A stretch of 64,000 nt of DNA from an uncultured Paracoccaceae bacterium. Lineage in GTDB: Bacteria > Pseudomonadota > Alphaproteobacteria > Rhodobacterales > Rhodobacteraceae. Of the stretch, positions 18,850-26,226 are shown one piece after another. Within the stretch, counting starts at the first letter, position 1. Every line of letters begins with the position of its first letter. Position numbers and translations under genes: made by a program. The notes beneath the pieces were generated by a model. That model worked only from the letters and a program-made list of their open reading frames with translations, searched no databases and had not been told where the DNA came from. The DNA lies in assembly GCA_958439195.1 (NCBI GenBank), contig OY288154.1, forward strand, positions 1-64,000, read 5' to 3'.

Positions 18850-19062
18850 CGGAAACGGCGGACCGAGCTGCTGCCACTGCTCGATCCGCCGTCTGTCCCA
18901 TCGCTGGGCGTCCAGCTACGCGCGCCACCTGGGGGAGATGTCTGCTCGCTCGCGCGCCGGATCTCTGATTTCGATGAAGGCGGGTGCCTGTATGAAGCCT
19001 GCTTTCGCCTGTTCGGGGTCTTAAGCCGCCCCTGCTTTCTCGTTGCCCGTCCTCATCGTCGT
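18850..19062 (-). ncRNA. upsM: UpsM-like small RNA in the dcw/mraZ leader
   Basis: In R. sphaeroides the dcw operon has a long 5' leader from which the roughly 200-nt sRNA UpsM is produced. Here the same position shows a candidate promoter at 19069-19097, no credible gene, and a strong hairpin at 18855-18892, which would define a minus-strand transcript of about 210 nt. The rest of the leader (18746-18850) runs on to mraZ. The match is by position, size and architecture; I could not compare sequences. The 5' end is estimated. Confidence 0.6.
18855..18892 (-). terminator. Hairpin at the 3' end of the UpsM-like RNA
   Basis: A 14-bp near-perfect stem (minus-strand arms ACGGCGGATCGAGC and GCTCGGTCCGCCGT) with a 10-nt loop, followed on the minus strand by TTCCGTTTTC. 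The T-run is interrupted, which fits partial read-through into mraZ. Confidence 0.65.
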
Positions 19063-19068
19063 GACCAA

Positions 19069-19097
19069 TGTATGCGCTGGGATTTTGCCCCATGCAA
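19069..19097 (-). promoter_or_regulatory. Candidate promoter of the UpsM/dcw leader
   Basis: On the minus strand TTGCAT (19092-19097), a 17-bp spacer and CATACA (19069-19074) would start RNA near 19062. The elements resemble heat-shock-type (RpoH) promoters more than a strong sigma-70 pair, in line with the known stress control of UpsM. Two copies of GGGATTTTGC, at 19079 and 19109 on the plus strand, flank the -35. Confidence 0.4.
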
Positions 19098-19165
19098 CGG
19101 AAAATTTTGGGATTTTGCGGGCACATCTTGTAACGCAGACCTCGCCAACACAGCATTTTGTGGGG

Positions 19166-19174
19166 TTATCCACA
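19166..19174 (+). promoter_or_regulatory. DnaA box upstream of the dcw leader
   Basis: A perfect TTATCCACA lies in an A+T-richer stretch (19100-19265). It is inside a larger inverted repeat with TTTGTGGG on the left and CCCACAAA on the right, and a looser TTTCCCACA lies at about 19249. It is about 70 bp upstream of the candidate promoter -35. A single perfect box can occur by chance. Confidence 0.5.
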
Positions 19175-19229
19175 GCCATAATCCCACAAATACGCAGGAT
19201 CGGCTCACTCAATCACAATATGTAGTGAT

Positions 19230-19600
19230 TGGCTGTGACCGGGGCAGTTTCCCACAATTTCCCAACTTTTTTCGGCTTTACCTTCAGGGCAACCCCCAAC
19301 ACCCCGCCAAAGCGCCGCCAGCGGCCCAGAATCGTGCCGATTCAGGCCGGCAACCCACCCTCGCCCATGATTTCCCAGCAAAGTGATTCGCGCCCCAAAG
19401 GCGCTATCCGGCCGTCCGCACACGACCCCGGCCCAAGGCCAGTCGCCAACCCCGCCCGCCGCTCCGGGCCAATGCGAGGTCGATTTCAAAGGCTGTTTTC
19501 GGGGCGGGGCCACCGGTAGACCCGCGCCCAAACGCAATGATCCGGCGCTCAGGCCGGTCTGTCCCAATAGCCTGCCCAAACGGGCAATCAGACTATGTCG
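19230..19600. other. Gap with no recognised gene
   Basis: A minus-strand open frame crosses this stretch but has no domain, signal peptide or ribosome-binding site, and its composition is unlike the neighbours. I see no RNA gene, repeat or terminator. A short T-run at 19267-19272 is not linked to a stem. Confidence 0.5.
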
Positions 19601-19798
19601 TCAGTTCTGCACCGGGTGGCACAGCGGATTGCCCTGCGCATCAAAGGCCGCGACCACGCATTCCGAACCATCCGACAGGATCAGCACCGTGCCAATGACA
19701 ATGGCCGTGGTCCGCCCGCTGCGGCTTTTCTTCTTCTCGATCTCCTGCGGCGCGATGAACGCAGCAAGATCGGGGATCGGGGGCAGGTCAACACTCAT
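19601..19798 (-). CDS. Hypothetical 65-residue protein
   Basis: A small protein with no domain I recognise. ATG 19798 (MSVDLPPIPDLAAF) is preceded by AAGGTGA at good spacing; an in-frame ATG 66 bp upstream gives a poorer N-terminus. The middle holds a basic stretch (EKKKSRSGR), then a hydrophobic run (TTAIVIGTVLIL) that could be a strand pair or a short membrane segment, and the end is SDGSECVVAAFDAQGNPLC, with two Cys. It stands alone between apbC and the dcw leader. The ribosome-binding site and normal codon use support a real gene. Confidence 0.55.
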   Translation of the reverse strand: MSVDLPPIPDLAAFIAPQEIEKKKSRSGRTTAIVIGTVLILSDGSECVVAAFDAQGNPLCHPVQN

Positions 19799-19954
19799 GA
19801 CTTTCACCTTTTGCTCAGACACATGCGCTACAGCCGCCAGGCAAACCGGGGTCGCACCGCCCACTGACTATGGCAGCCCCCACCGGCTACGAAAACCCCC
19901 ACCCTCACGGCCACGTGCCATCATGCACAGTCACGCCCGAAATCCCGGCCCAGT

Positions 19955-20005
19955 CTGCCGAAACTTGTATGCACGCCCATCTGCACCGACATCTGCACCA
20001 CGCAT
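19955..20005. repeat. Dispersed element, copy A, 3' of apbC
   Basis: A 50-bp element matching 44603-44653 at about 70 percent. Shared core: CTGCCG, TTGTATGCAC, CTGCAC and TCTGCACC in the same order and spacing. Inside it CTGCAC recurs about every 12 bp. Both copies lie 33-45 bp after the stop of a minus-strand gene. The rest of the 250-bp gap around it is C/A-rich without a gene. Confidence 0.6.
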
Positions 20006-20048
20006 GGCACACCCACCACCGGCCAAACCGTTGCAAAAATTGGCAAAC

Positions 20049-21122
20049 TCACGCCATCCCACCCGCCACCAACCGATGCGCCAACCGCGAATATGCCTCG
20101 GAAATCGGCCCCTCGCCCGCCGCAATTGGCGTGCCGCTATCCCCCGCCAGCCGCACATCCAGGCTCAGCGGCAACTCCCCCAAAAACGGCAGACCCAGCT
20201 TTTCAGCCTCCGCCGCCACCCCACCATGCCCGAAGATATGCGCCTCATGCCCGCAATTCGGACAGATATAGGTCGACATATTCTCGATCAGCCCCAACAC
20301 CGGCACCTTCAGTTTCACGAACATGTCCAACGCCTTGCGCGCATCCAAAAGCGCCACATCCTGCGGTGTCGAAACCACCAGCGCCCCGGTCAACTGCGTG
20401 CGCTGCGCCAGCGACAATTGTATATCGCCCGTCCCCGGCGGCAGGTCGATGATCAACACATCCAGCCGCCCCCAGGCCACTTGCGTCAACAATTGCTGCA
20501 ACGCGCCCATGATCATCGGCCCCCGCCAGATCACCGCTTCGTCTTCCTTCAGCATCAGGCCGATGGACATCATGGTCACGCCATGTGCCTTCAAAGGTTC
20601 GATAATCTTGCCATCCGGGCTGGCTGGGCGCTTTGAAACCCCCATCATCCGGGGCTGGCTGGGACCGTATATATCCGCATCCAGCAACCCCACCCGCCGC
20701 CCCTGCCGCGCCAAAGCCACCGCCAGGTTCGAAGACACCGTCGACTTTCCCACCCCACCCTTGCCGCTCGCCACGGCAATGATCCGGTCCACACCCGAAA
20801 CCTTCTGCGGCCCGCCTTGCTGCGGCGTCGGGTGCTGGCCAATCTTCAGACTGGGCGGCGCTGCCTTGGCCGCTGGCCCATGCGCCGTCATCACCACCTG
20901 CACGCTCTCTACCCCCGGCACCGCCCGCACCGCCGCTTCCGCTGCGGCCTGAACCGGGCCCAGCGCCCGCGCTTCCTCGGGTGTCGCGGCCTCGATCACG
21001 AACCGCACCGTTCCCCCGTCAATCGTCAGCGCACGAATCAGATCGCGCCCCACCAGATCCCCCCCACCGGGAAGTCCGACCCCGGCCAAAGCCCGCATGA
21101 TTAACTCGCGTGACACAGTCAT
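20049..21122 (-). CDS. apbC: Mrp/NBP35-family iron-sulfur cluster carrier ATPase
   Basis: A 357-residue P-loop ATPase of the Mrp/ApbC family that carries and transfers Fe-S clusters to apoproteins in the cytosol. An N-terminal MIP18/DUF59-like domain (residues 1-85) precedes the P-loop SGKGGVGKSTVSSN near 119-132. LLDADIYGPSQPRMMG, DLPPGTGD and the cluster-binding CPNC motif near residue 263 are all present. ATG 21122 has an AGGAGAA site. It diverges from the DUF1127 gene, leaving a 260-bp shared regulatory region. Confidence 0.93.
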   Translation of the reverse strand: MTVSRELIMRALAGVGLPGGGDLVGRDLIRALTIDGGTVRFVIEAATPEEARALGPVQAAAEAAVRAVPGVESVQVVMTAHGPAAKAAPPSLKIGQHPTPQQGGPQKVSGVDRIIAVASGKGGVGKSTVSSNLAVALARQGRRVGLLDADIYGPSQPRMMGVSKRPASPDGKIIEPLKAHGVTMMSIGLMLKEDEAVIWRGPMIMGALQQLLTQVAWGRLDVLIIDLPPGTGDIQLSLAQRTQLTGALVVSTPQDVALLDARKALDMFVKLKVPVLGLIENMSTYICPNCGHEAHIFGHGGVAAEAEKLGLPFLGELPLSLDVRLAGDSGTPIAAGEGPISEAYSRLAHRLVAGGMA

Positions 21123-21290
21123 CTGTTCTTCTCCTGCTCAAGGCTTCAGCAAACCTCTTCATCTTTACAGCACAGGGCAAGGGCATGTTGACCAAATGCT
21201 CAATTTTCCGGCGAAACCCATGAAATTAATGACGTTTTCGTGACAGTCAGCCATGCGGTTGCTGCATGGCAGCATTGCAGACCAACGCTA

Positions 21291-21318
21291 TTGTGCAGGT
21301 GCAGCATTTGCCCCATGT
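21291..21318 (+). promoter_or_regulatory. Candidate stress-type promoter of the DUF1127-CcsR operon
   Basis: TTGTGC (21291-21296), a 16-bp spacer and CCATGT (21313-21318) resemble RpoHI/RpoHII promoters of Rhodobacter, which drive the homologous CcaF1-CcsR operon. No better sigma-70 pair was found in the 260-bp gap, which is also the apbC 5' region. The call is weak without a mapped start. Confidence 0.3.
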
Positions 21319-21383
21319 TTCCGGTAACAGCGCAACAGAACGTTGTTCCGACACGATGGTGTAACAAACTGAGGCTGATCGAA

Positions 21384-21599
21384 ATGGCTTATATCAATTC
21401 TTCCCGCGCCGCGTCTTTCTCGCTGGCTGATCGCATCTCGGCATTCGTTGCCGCGACCAAATCGCATCTGGCCCGCCGCGCCGTGTTCAATCAAACCGTG
21501 CGCGAACTGATCGCGCTGTCGGACCGTGAACTTGCCGATCTCGGCCTGTCGCGCGTCGACATCCGTGCCGTGGCCCATGAGGCCGCATACGGCAAGTAA
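21384..21599 (+). CDS. ccaF1: DUF1127 small RNA-binding protein, CcaF1-like
   Basis: A 71-residue basic protein. The C-terminal half (RELIALSDRELADLGLSRVD) is the DUF1127/YjiS motif. In R. sphaeroides the DUF1127 protein CcaF1 is encoded just before the CcsR RNAs, binds RNA and affects sRNA maturation and turnover. Here the arrangement is the same: the first CCUCCUCCC hairpin begins 11 nt after the stop. ATG 21384 has a GAGG site 9 bp upstream. The N-terminal half (MAYINSSRAASFSLADRISA) is typical of the CcaF1 subgroup. Function is by homology and synteny. Confidence 0.85.
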   Translation: MAYINSSRAASFSLADRISAFVAATKSHLARRAVFNQTVRELIALSDRELADLGLSRVDIRAVAHEAAYGK

Positions 21600-21609
21600 G
21601 TTTCTTGCT

Positions 21610-21677
21610 GGACCCCACCTCCTCCCGGGGTTCATAGCAAAAGCGGCGGCGCTTCTCCTCCTCCCTGGCGCCGCCGC
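21610..21677 (+). ncRNA. CcsR-like (cuckoo) sRNA, hairpin pair 1
   Basis: Two hairpins with CCTCCTCCC in the loop: 21610-21633 (stem GGACCCC/GGGGTTC) and 21643-21677 (stem GCGGCGGCGC/GCGCCGCCGC). The two-hairpin layout is that of CcsR RNAs. The loop motif equals the anti-Shine-Dalgarno core CCUCC, so pairing with ribosome-binding sites is plausible. Confidence 0.8.
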
Positions 21678-21728
21678 ACTTTGATCCGGAAGCCGCGCGC
21701 AAGCGTAACCTTCCAAACCAGATTCGAA

Positions 21729-21797
21729 GTCCCCCTCCTCCTCCCTGGGGACATGCGGAAAAGCGGCGGTTCCGCTCCTCCTCCCAGGAACCGCCGC
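21729..21797 (+). ncRNA. CcsR-like sRNA, hairpin pair 2
   Basis: Hairpins at 21729-21752 (stem GTCCCC/GGGGAC) and 21763-21797 (11-bp stem GCGGCGGTTCC/GGAACCGCCGC), both with CTCCTCCTCCC-type loops. The spacer 21678-21728 has no second structure of note and probably contains a processing site. Confidence 0.8.
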
Positions 21798-21837
21798 ATC
21801 TTATTCAGGGGCTTACTCGCCCCACTGATGTACGAGT

Positions 21838-21905
21838 GGCCCTCTCCTCCTCCCTGGGCCTATCGGACCAGCAGCGGCCCCGCTCCTCCTCCCAGGGGTC
21901 GCTGC
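21838..21905 (+). ncRNA. CcsR-like sRNA, hairpin pair 3 (tandem unit 1)
   Basis: Hairpins at 21838-21860 (GGCCC/GGGCC) and 21871-21905 (11-bp stem from GCAGCGG to CGCTGC with one G-U pair), each with a CCTCCTCCC loop. The spacer ahead holds a small GGGGC/GCCCC hairpin without the motif. First of three nearly identical units. Confidence 0.8.
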
Positions 21906-21945
21906 ACAAAATTCAGGGGCTTACACGCCCCACCGATGTACGAGT

Positions 21946-22013
21946 GGCCCTCTCCTCCTCCCTGGGCCTATCGGACCAGCAGCGGCCCCGCTCCTCCTCC
22001 CAGGGGTCGCTGC
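21946..22013 (+). ncRNA. CcsR-like sRNA, hairpin pair 4 (tandem unit 2)
   Basis: Same two hairpins as unit 1, identical in sequence; the following spacer has one extra C and one A-to-G change. A mature RNA from this unit would be indistinguishable from those of units 1 and 3. Confidence 0.8.
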
Positions 22014-22054
22014 ACAAAACTTCAGGGGCTTACGCGCCCCACCGATGTACGAGT

Positions 22055-22122
22055 GGCCCTCTCCTCCTCCCTGGGCCTATCGGACCAGCAGCGGCCCCGC
22101 TCCTCCTCCCAGGGGTCGCTGC
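22055..22122 (+). ncRNA. CcsR-like sRNA, hairpin pair 5 (tandem unit 3)
   Basis: Same two hairpins as units 1 and 2; the spacer has one A-to-T change just after the second stem. Confidence 0.8.
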
Positions 22123-22162
22123 ACATAATTCAGGGGCTTACACGCCCCACCGATGTACGAGT

Positions 22163-22229
22163 GGCCCTCTCCTCCTCCCTGGGCCTATCGGACCAGCGGC
22201 GATCCCCACCTCCTCCCGGGGATCGCCGC
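22163..22229 (+). ncRNA. CcsR-like sRNA, hairpin pair 6
   Basis: The first hairpin (22163-22185) copies the tandem unit. The second (22196-22229) is a different stem, GCGGCGATCCCC/GGGGATCGCCGC, with loop ACCTCCTCCC. This looks like the junction between the duplicated units and an older, diverged copy. Confidence 0.8.
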
Positions 22230-22258
22230 ACCCCGAACTCTGCACGGAATTCGGCTCT

Positions 22259-22362
22259 GGCCTTTCTCCTCCCTTGGCCGGGCCGATGGTGCGACCGGCC
22301 TCTCCTCCTCCCTGGCCGGGTCGCGTGTTTACGGCGGCGCCCTCCTCCCTCTGGCGCCGCCG
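22259..22362 (+). ncRNA. CcsR-like sRNA(s), last three hairpins
   Basis: Hairpins at 22259-22279 (GGCC/GGCC, loop motif with one mismatch, TCTCCTCCC), 22291-22324 (10-bp stem with a 1-nt bulge) and 22332-22362 (perfect 10-bp stem CGGCGGCGCC/GGCGCCGCCG). The last two form a normal CcsR pair; the first is a degenerate extra. Confidence 0.75.
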
Positions 22363-22366
22363 TTTT
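22332..22366 (+). terminator. Terminator of the CcsR array, with motif in its loop
   Basis: The last motif hairpin (10-bp G+C stem) is followed directly by TTTTCATTT. It therefore acts as the Rho-independent terminator of the operon while still presenting CCTCCTCCC in and next to the loop. Confidence 0.8.
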
Positions 22367-22438
22367 CATTTCTGCCACCTTGCATCCCGCCACAGCCACG
22401 CCGATAGTCCGCGCCATCCCGTCCCGATAGCAGGCCCG

Positions 22439-23584
22439 ATGCGCCCTTCCCTCCTGTCCGCCGCCCTTGTCGCCGCCCTTGTCGGTTACGGCTCCACCAT
22501 CGCGCTGGTGCTTGCGGCGGCGCAGGCGCTGGGGGCAACCGCTGCCGAAACCGCAAGCTGGGTGATGGCGATCTGCCTTGCCAAGGCCGCAGGTGCGGCC
22601 CTTCTGTCCACTTGGCACCGCGTTCCCGTTGTGCTGGCCTGGTCCACCCCCGGTGCCGCGCTGATTGCCGCATCGACGGGCTACAGCATGGCCCAGGGCG
22701 TGGCGGCCTTCATTCTTGCAGGCTTCTTGATTGCGGCCACAGGCCTGATCAAACCTCTTGGAAACCTTGTCGCCCGCATCCCCGACGGCATTGCTGCGGC
22801 GATGCTTGCCGGTGTGTTGCTGCCCTTTGTCCTGAAAGGTGCCGCCGCATTAGAGGCCTCACCCCTCCTCGTCGCCCCGATGGCTGGCCTTTTCGCCCTC
22901 GTCCGTCTCAAGAACCCGGCGATGGCCGTGCTGGCCGCCTTGGCCGCAGGCCTGATCACAGCCTTCCTCAGCGGCGCGACAAACCTGCCGCCCTTGCCGC
23001 CCCTGCCCCCAACACCGGTTCTGATCTGGCCCGAATGGCACCTGCCCGCCCTGATCGGCCTGGGCCTGCCGCTCTACCTTGTCACTATGGCCTCACAGAA
23101 CCTGCCAGGCTTCGCCACAATGCGCGCAGCGGGCTATGAACCGCCCGTCGCCTCCGCGCTGACGGTGACAGGCACGATCTCGGCCATCGCCGCCCTGTTT
23201 GGCGCGCATACGGTGAACATGGCGGCCATCACGGCGGCGATCTGCATGGGGGATGATGTTCATCCTGACCGCAGCCAACGCTGGAAGGTCGGCCTCGCCT
23301 ATGCCGCAGTCTGGGTCATCCTCGGCCTGACCGGCCCTGTCGTCATAGCCATCCTGAATGCCTTGCCGCCTGCACTTATGACGGCCTTGGTCGCACTGGC
23401 CCTGCTCGCGCCGCTGATGGGGGCGCTGACCGGGGCCTTCGCCGCACCGGATCAACGCTTTGCCGCCACGATCACCCTTGCCGTCACCGGTGCCGGTGTG
23501 GCCTTCGCTGGCATCGGCGCGGCCTTCTGGGGCCTCCTGGCAGGCCTCGCCTTCTATACGCTGGACCGCCTGGCCCGCCGCTGA
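22439..23584 (+). CDS. BenE-family aromatic acid/H+ symporter-like protein
   Basis: A 381-residue polytopic inner-membrane protein of the BenE family, whose founding member carries benzoate with protons. Eleven or twelve hydrophobic segments can be traced. Family features include LAWSTPGAALIA, RIPDGIAAAMLAGVLLPF, NLPGFATMRAAGY and HTVNMAAITAAICMGDDVHPD. ATG 22439 fits the family length; the frame is open further upstream but there it reads through the RNA array. The gene follows the CcsR terminator and abuts the uvrD stop. No benzoate genes are nearby, so the substrate is unknown. Confidence 0.85.
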   Translation: MRPSLLSAALVAALVGYGSTIALVLAAAQALGATAAETASWVMAICLAKAAGAALLSTWHRVPVVLAWSTPGAALIAASTGYSMAQGVAAFILAGFLIAATGLIKPLGNLVARIPDGIAAAMLAGVLLPFVLKGAAALEASPLLVAPMAGLFALVRLKNPAMAVLAALAAGLITAFLSGATNLPPLPPLPPTPVLIWPEWHLPALIGLGLPLYLVTMASQNLPGFATMRAAGYEPPVASALTVTGTISAIAALFGAHTVNMAAITAAICMGDDVHPDRSQRWKVGLAYAAVWVILGLTGPVVIAILNALPPALMTALVALALLAPLMGALTGAFAAPDQRFAATITLAVTGAGVAFAGIGAAFWGLLAGLAFYTLDRLARR

Positions 23585-25960
23585 TCAGAACGGCACCTCA
23601 TCGGCATCATCGGCATCGACGATGAACCCAGCGACAACCTTCTTGATCCCAGCCTTTGAGAAATCAATCTCCAGCTTGTCACCCTCAATCCCGATCACGA
23701 TGCCATAGCCAAACTTGCGGTGAAACACCCGGTCGCCTTCGCTGTGCGATGAAACAACCGTGGCATCAATCACCATCCCCCGCGCCTCGCGCGGTTGGGA
23801 AACACCCCGCGTCTGCACCCTATCCTGCATCCGCCTCCATCCGGGCGAAGCATAGACATCCGCCTTCGACACCCGCTCATCCATTGCAGATGACACCGCA
23901 TAAGGGGCCGCCGCGCCGAAGCCGCCACCGTACAGCCCCGGCGGCGTCAAGACATTCACATGCTCGGACGGCAATTCGTCAATGAAACGGCTCGGCAACT
24001 GGCTTTGCCACTGGCCATAAACACGGCGGTTCGACGCAAAGGAAATCGTGCACAGCTCTTCCGCCCGCGTGATCCCCACATAGGCCAGCCGCCGTTCCTC
24101 CTCCAAACCCTTCAACCCGCTTTCGTCCATAGACCGCTGGCTGGGGAACAGCCCATCTTCCCAGCCCGGCAGAAAGACGATCGGAAACTCCAACCCCTTC
24201 GCCGCATGCAGCGTCATGATCGAAACCTTCTCGCCCGCCTCTTCCGTCTCATTGTCCATGATCAGCGCGACGTGTTCGAGAAAACCCTGCAAATTCTCGA
24301 ACTGCTCCAACGCTTTGACCAGTTCCTTCAGGTTCTCCAACCGACCCGGCGCCTCGGGCGTCTTGTCGTTCCGCCACATCTCGGTATAGCCGGATTCCTC
24401 AAGGATGGTCTCAGCAAGCCGGACATGGTCGTAATCCACCACCCGCGTCACCCGGTGCCAGCGATCGATCCCCTCGACAAAAGCCCGCAATTGCCCCGCG
24501 CCCTTGCCGCCGATGCCGCCATGCGCCACCAACTCCCGCGCGCCCTCATGCAAGGAAACACCCGCCCCCCGCGCCGTGCGCTGGATATCGGCCTGCGCTT
24601 TGTCGCCCAAACCCCGCTTTGGCAGGTTCACCACCCGCTCGAACGCCAGATCATCCTCGGGCGATACCGCAAGCCGGAAATAGGCCATCGCGTCCCGGAT
24701 CTCCTGCCGTTCATAAAACCTTGGCCCCCCGATCACCCGATAGGGCAAGCCGATGGTCAGGAACCGGTCCTCGAACGCCCGCATCTGATGCGACGCCCGC
24801 ACCAGAATCGCCTGCCCATCCAGCCCCACAGGGTCCAACCCGCGCCCGCCACGCTGCAGGGCCTCGATCTCCTCGCCGATCCAGCGCGCTTCTTCCTCGC
24901 CATCCCAATGGCCAATCAGGCGCACCTTCTCGCCGTCCTCAACCTCGGTCCACAGCGTCTTGCCCAGCCGCCCGGCATTCCCGGCAATCACCCCCGACGC
25001 AGCGGCAAGGATATGTGGCGTGGACCGGTAATTCTGCTCCAGCCGCACCACATGCGCGCCGGGAAAATCCTTTTCAAACCGCAGGATGTTGCCAACCTCG
25101 GCCCCGCGCCAGCCATAGATCGACTGGTCATCATCCCCCACGCAACAGATGTTGCGATGGCCCTGCGCCAACAGACGCAGCCACAGATACTGGCAGACGT
25201 TGGTATCCTGATACTCATCCACCAGAATATAGCGGAACCACCGCTGATACTGTGCCAGCACGTCGGGATGGGTCTGAAAGATCACCACGCAATGCAGCAG
25301 CAGATCGCCGAAATCGCAGGCATTCAGGGTGCGCAGCCGCTCCTGATACTGGGCATACAACTCTGTCCCGCGGTTGTTGTATCCCCCCGCCTCGCTTGAT
25401 GGCACCCGCTCCGGCGTCAGCGCGCGGTTCTTCCAGCCGTCGATCATCCCCGCCAGCATCCGCGCGGGCCACCGCTTTTCGTCGATATTCGCGGCCACGA
25501 TCAACTGCTTCAACAACCGGACCTGATCATCCGTGTCCAGAATGGTAAAGTTTGATTTCAACCCCACCAGTTCCGCATGACGCCGCAGGATCTTGACCGA
25601 CAGGCTGTGGAACGTCCCCATCCAGGGCAGGGGTTCGGGAATGTCAAAGGGCGTGTGCGAAAGACGATTCTTCATCTCTCGCGCGGCTTTATTGGTGAAG
25701 GTTACCGCAAGAATATCCCTGGGCGTCGCTTTGCGCAGTGAAATCAGATGGGCAATCCGCGCCATCAAGGCTTTGGTCTTGCCCGTTCCCGCACCGGCCA
25801 GCATCAGGACCGGCCCATCAAGCGTTTCAACGGCTTCTCGTTGCTTTGGGTTCAGGTCCGCAAGATAATCCATGCGCGCAGGCCGTGCCGCCGCCATCGC
25901 ACGCTGCGAAAGCGGCACAGCCGCCGCCTCAAAGGCTTCATTTTCATCCCAGCCGTTCAT
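23585..25960 (-). CDS. uvrD: ATP-dependent DNA helicase UvrD/PcrA
   Basis: A 791-residue superfamily 1A helicase acting in nucleotide-excision and mismatch repair. Walker A AGAGTGKT is at about residues 55-62; further motifs are AVTFTNKAAREM, DEYQDTN, DDDQSIYGWRGAE, LEQNYRST, VSIMTLHAAKGLEF and AYVGITRAEE. The C-terminal 60 residues (GDRVFHRKFGYGIVIGIEGD) form the Tudor-like domain that in PcrA/UvrD binds RNA polymerase. It converges directly on the BenE-like gene: stop codons touch at 23584/23585 with no room for a terminator between them. Confidence 0.96.
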   Translation of the reverse strand: MNGWDENEAFEAAAVPLSQRAMAAARPARMDYLADLNPKQREAVETLDGPVLMLAGAGTGKTKALMARIAHLISLRKATPRDILAVTFTNKAAREMKNRLSHTPFDIPEPLPWMGTFHSLSVKILRRHAELVGLKSNFTILDTDDQVRLLKQLIVAANIDEKRWPARMLAGMIDGWKNRALTPERVPSSEAGGYNNRGTELYAQYQERLRTLNACDFGDLLLHCVVIFQTHPDVLAQYQRWFRYILVDEYQDTNVCQYLWLRLLAQGHRNICCVGDDDQSIYGWRGAEVGNILRFEKDFPGAHVVRLEQNYRSTPHILAAASGVIAGNAGRLGKTLWTEVEDGEKVRLIGHWDGEEEARWIGEEIEALQRGGRGLDPVGLDGQAILVRASHQMRAFEDRFLTIGLPYRVIGGPRFYERQEIRDAMAYFRLAVSPEDDLAFERVVNLPKRGLGDKAQADIQRTARGAGVSLHEGARELVAHGGIGGKGAGQLRAFVEGIDRWHRVTRVVDYDHVRLAETILEESGYTEMWRNDKTPEAPGRLENLKELVKALEQFENLQGFLEHVALIMDNETEEAGEKVSIMTLHAAKGLEFPIVFLPGWEDGLFPSQRSMDESGLKGLEEERRLAYVGITRAEELCTISFASNRRVYGQWQSQLPSRFIDELPSEHVNVLTPPGLYGGGFGAAAPYAVSSAMDERVSKADVYASPGWRRMQDRVQTRGVSQPREARGMVIDATVVSSHSEGDRVFHRKFGYGIVIGIEGDKLEIDFSKAGIKKVVAGFIVDADDADEVPF

Positions 25961-26226
25961 GCCGCGAACCCTAGCGCCATCCGCAGCAAAGGAAAAGGTT
26001 CCTCAAATGTTCCGCGTGCATTTTCCGCGATCGCCCCTAACCGCCCCGTCCGCAACCTTCTCTCCCCCCGAACCGGCGAAAGCATATTTCGCAAATTCTG
26101 CATTTGACGCCGCCTATCGCACTTGCGCCGCATTGCAGCGGGCATAGAGTGGCCTCTTGTTTGCATCTGCCGCAAGCGCCGCCTGCCCCGCAAAGCCCGC
26201 CTGTCCCGACCCATCCGGAGAGACCG

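Larger units (their letters stand above)
21838..22162 (+). repeat. Three near-identical ~108-bp units of the CcsR array
   Basis: Units begin at 21838, 21946 and 22055; a fourth starts at 22163 but diverges after about 35 bp. Across the three full units I count one inserted base and two substitutions. Each unit holds two motif hairpins plus a spacer with a GGGGC/GCCCC hairpin. The near-identity points to recent tandem duplication. Confidence 0.92.

Noticed and set aside
19205..19579. A 124-codon minus-strand frame upstream of the dcw leader
   Set aside because: Trp/Gly-rich peptide with no domain, no ribosome-binding site, and overlap with the DnaA-box region.
21600..22366. CRISPR array
   Set aside because: The repeated units are about 108 bp with internal hairpins and no short repeat/unique-spacer alternation, and no cas genes are near. 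The structure fits CcsR-type RNAs.
21681..22430. Long Pro/Ser-rich plus-strand reading frames across the hairpin array
   Set aside because: Frames stay open only because the repeats lack stops; the peptides are low-complexity repeats, there is no ribosome-binding site, and stems are conserved rather than codons.
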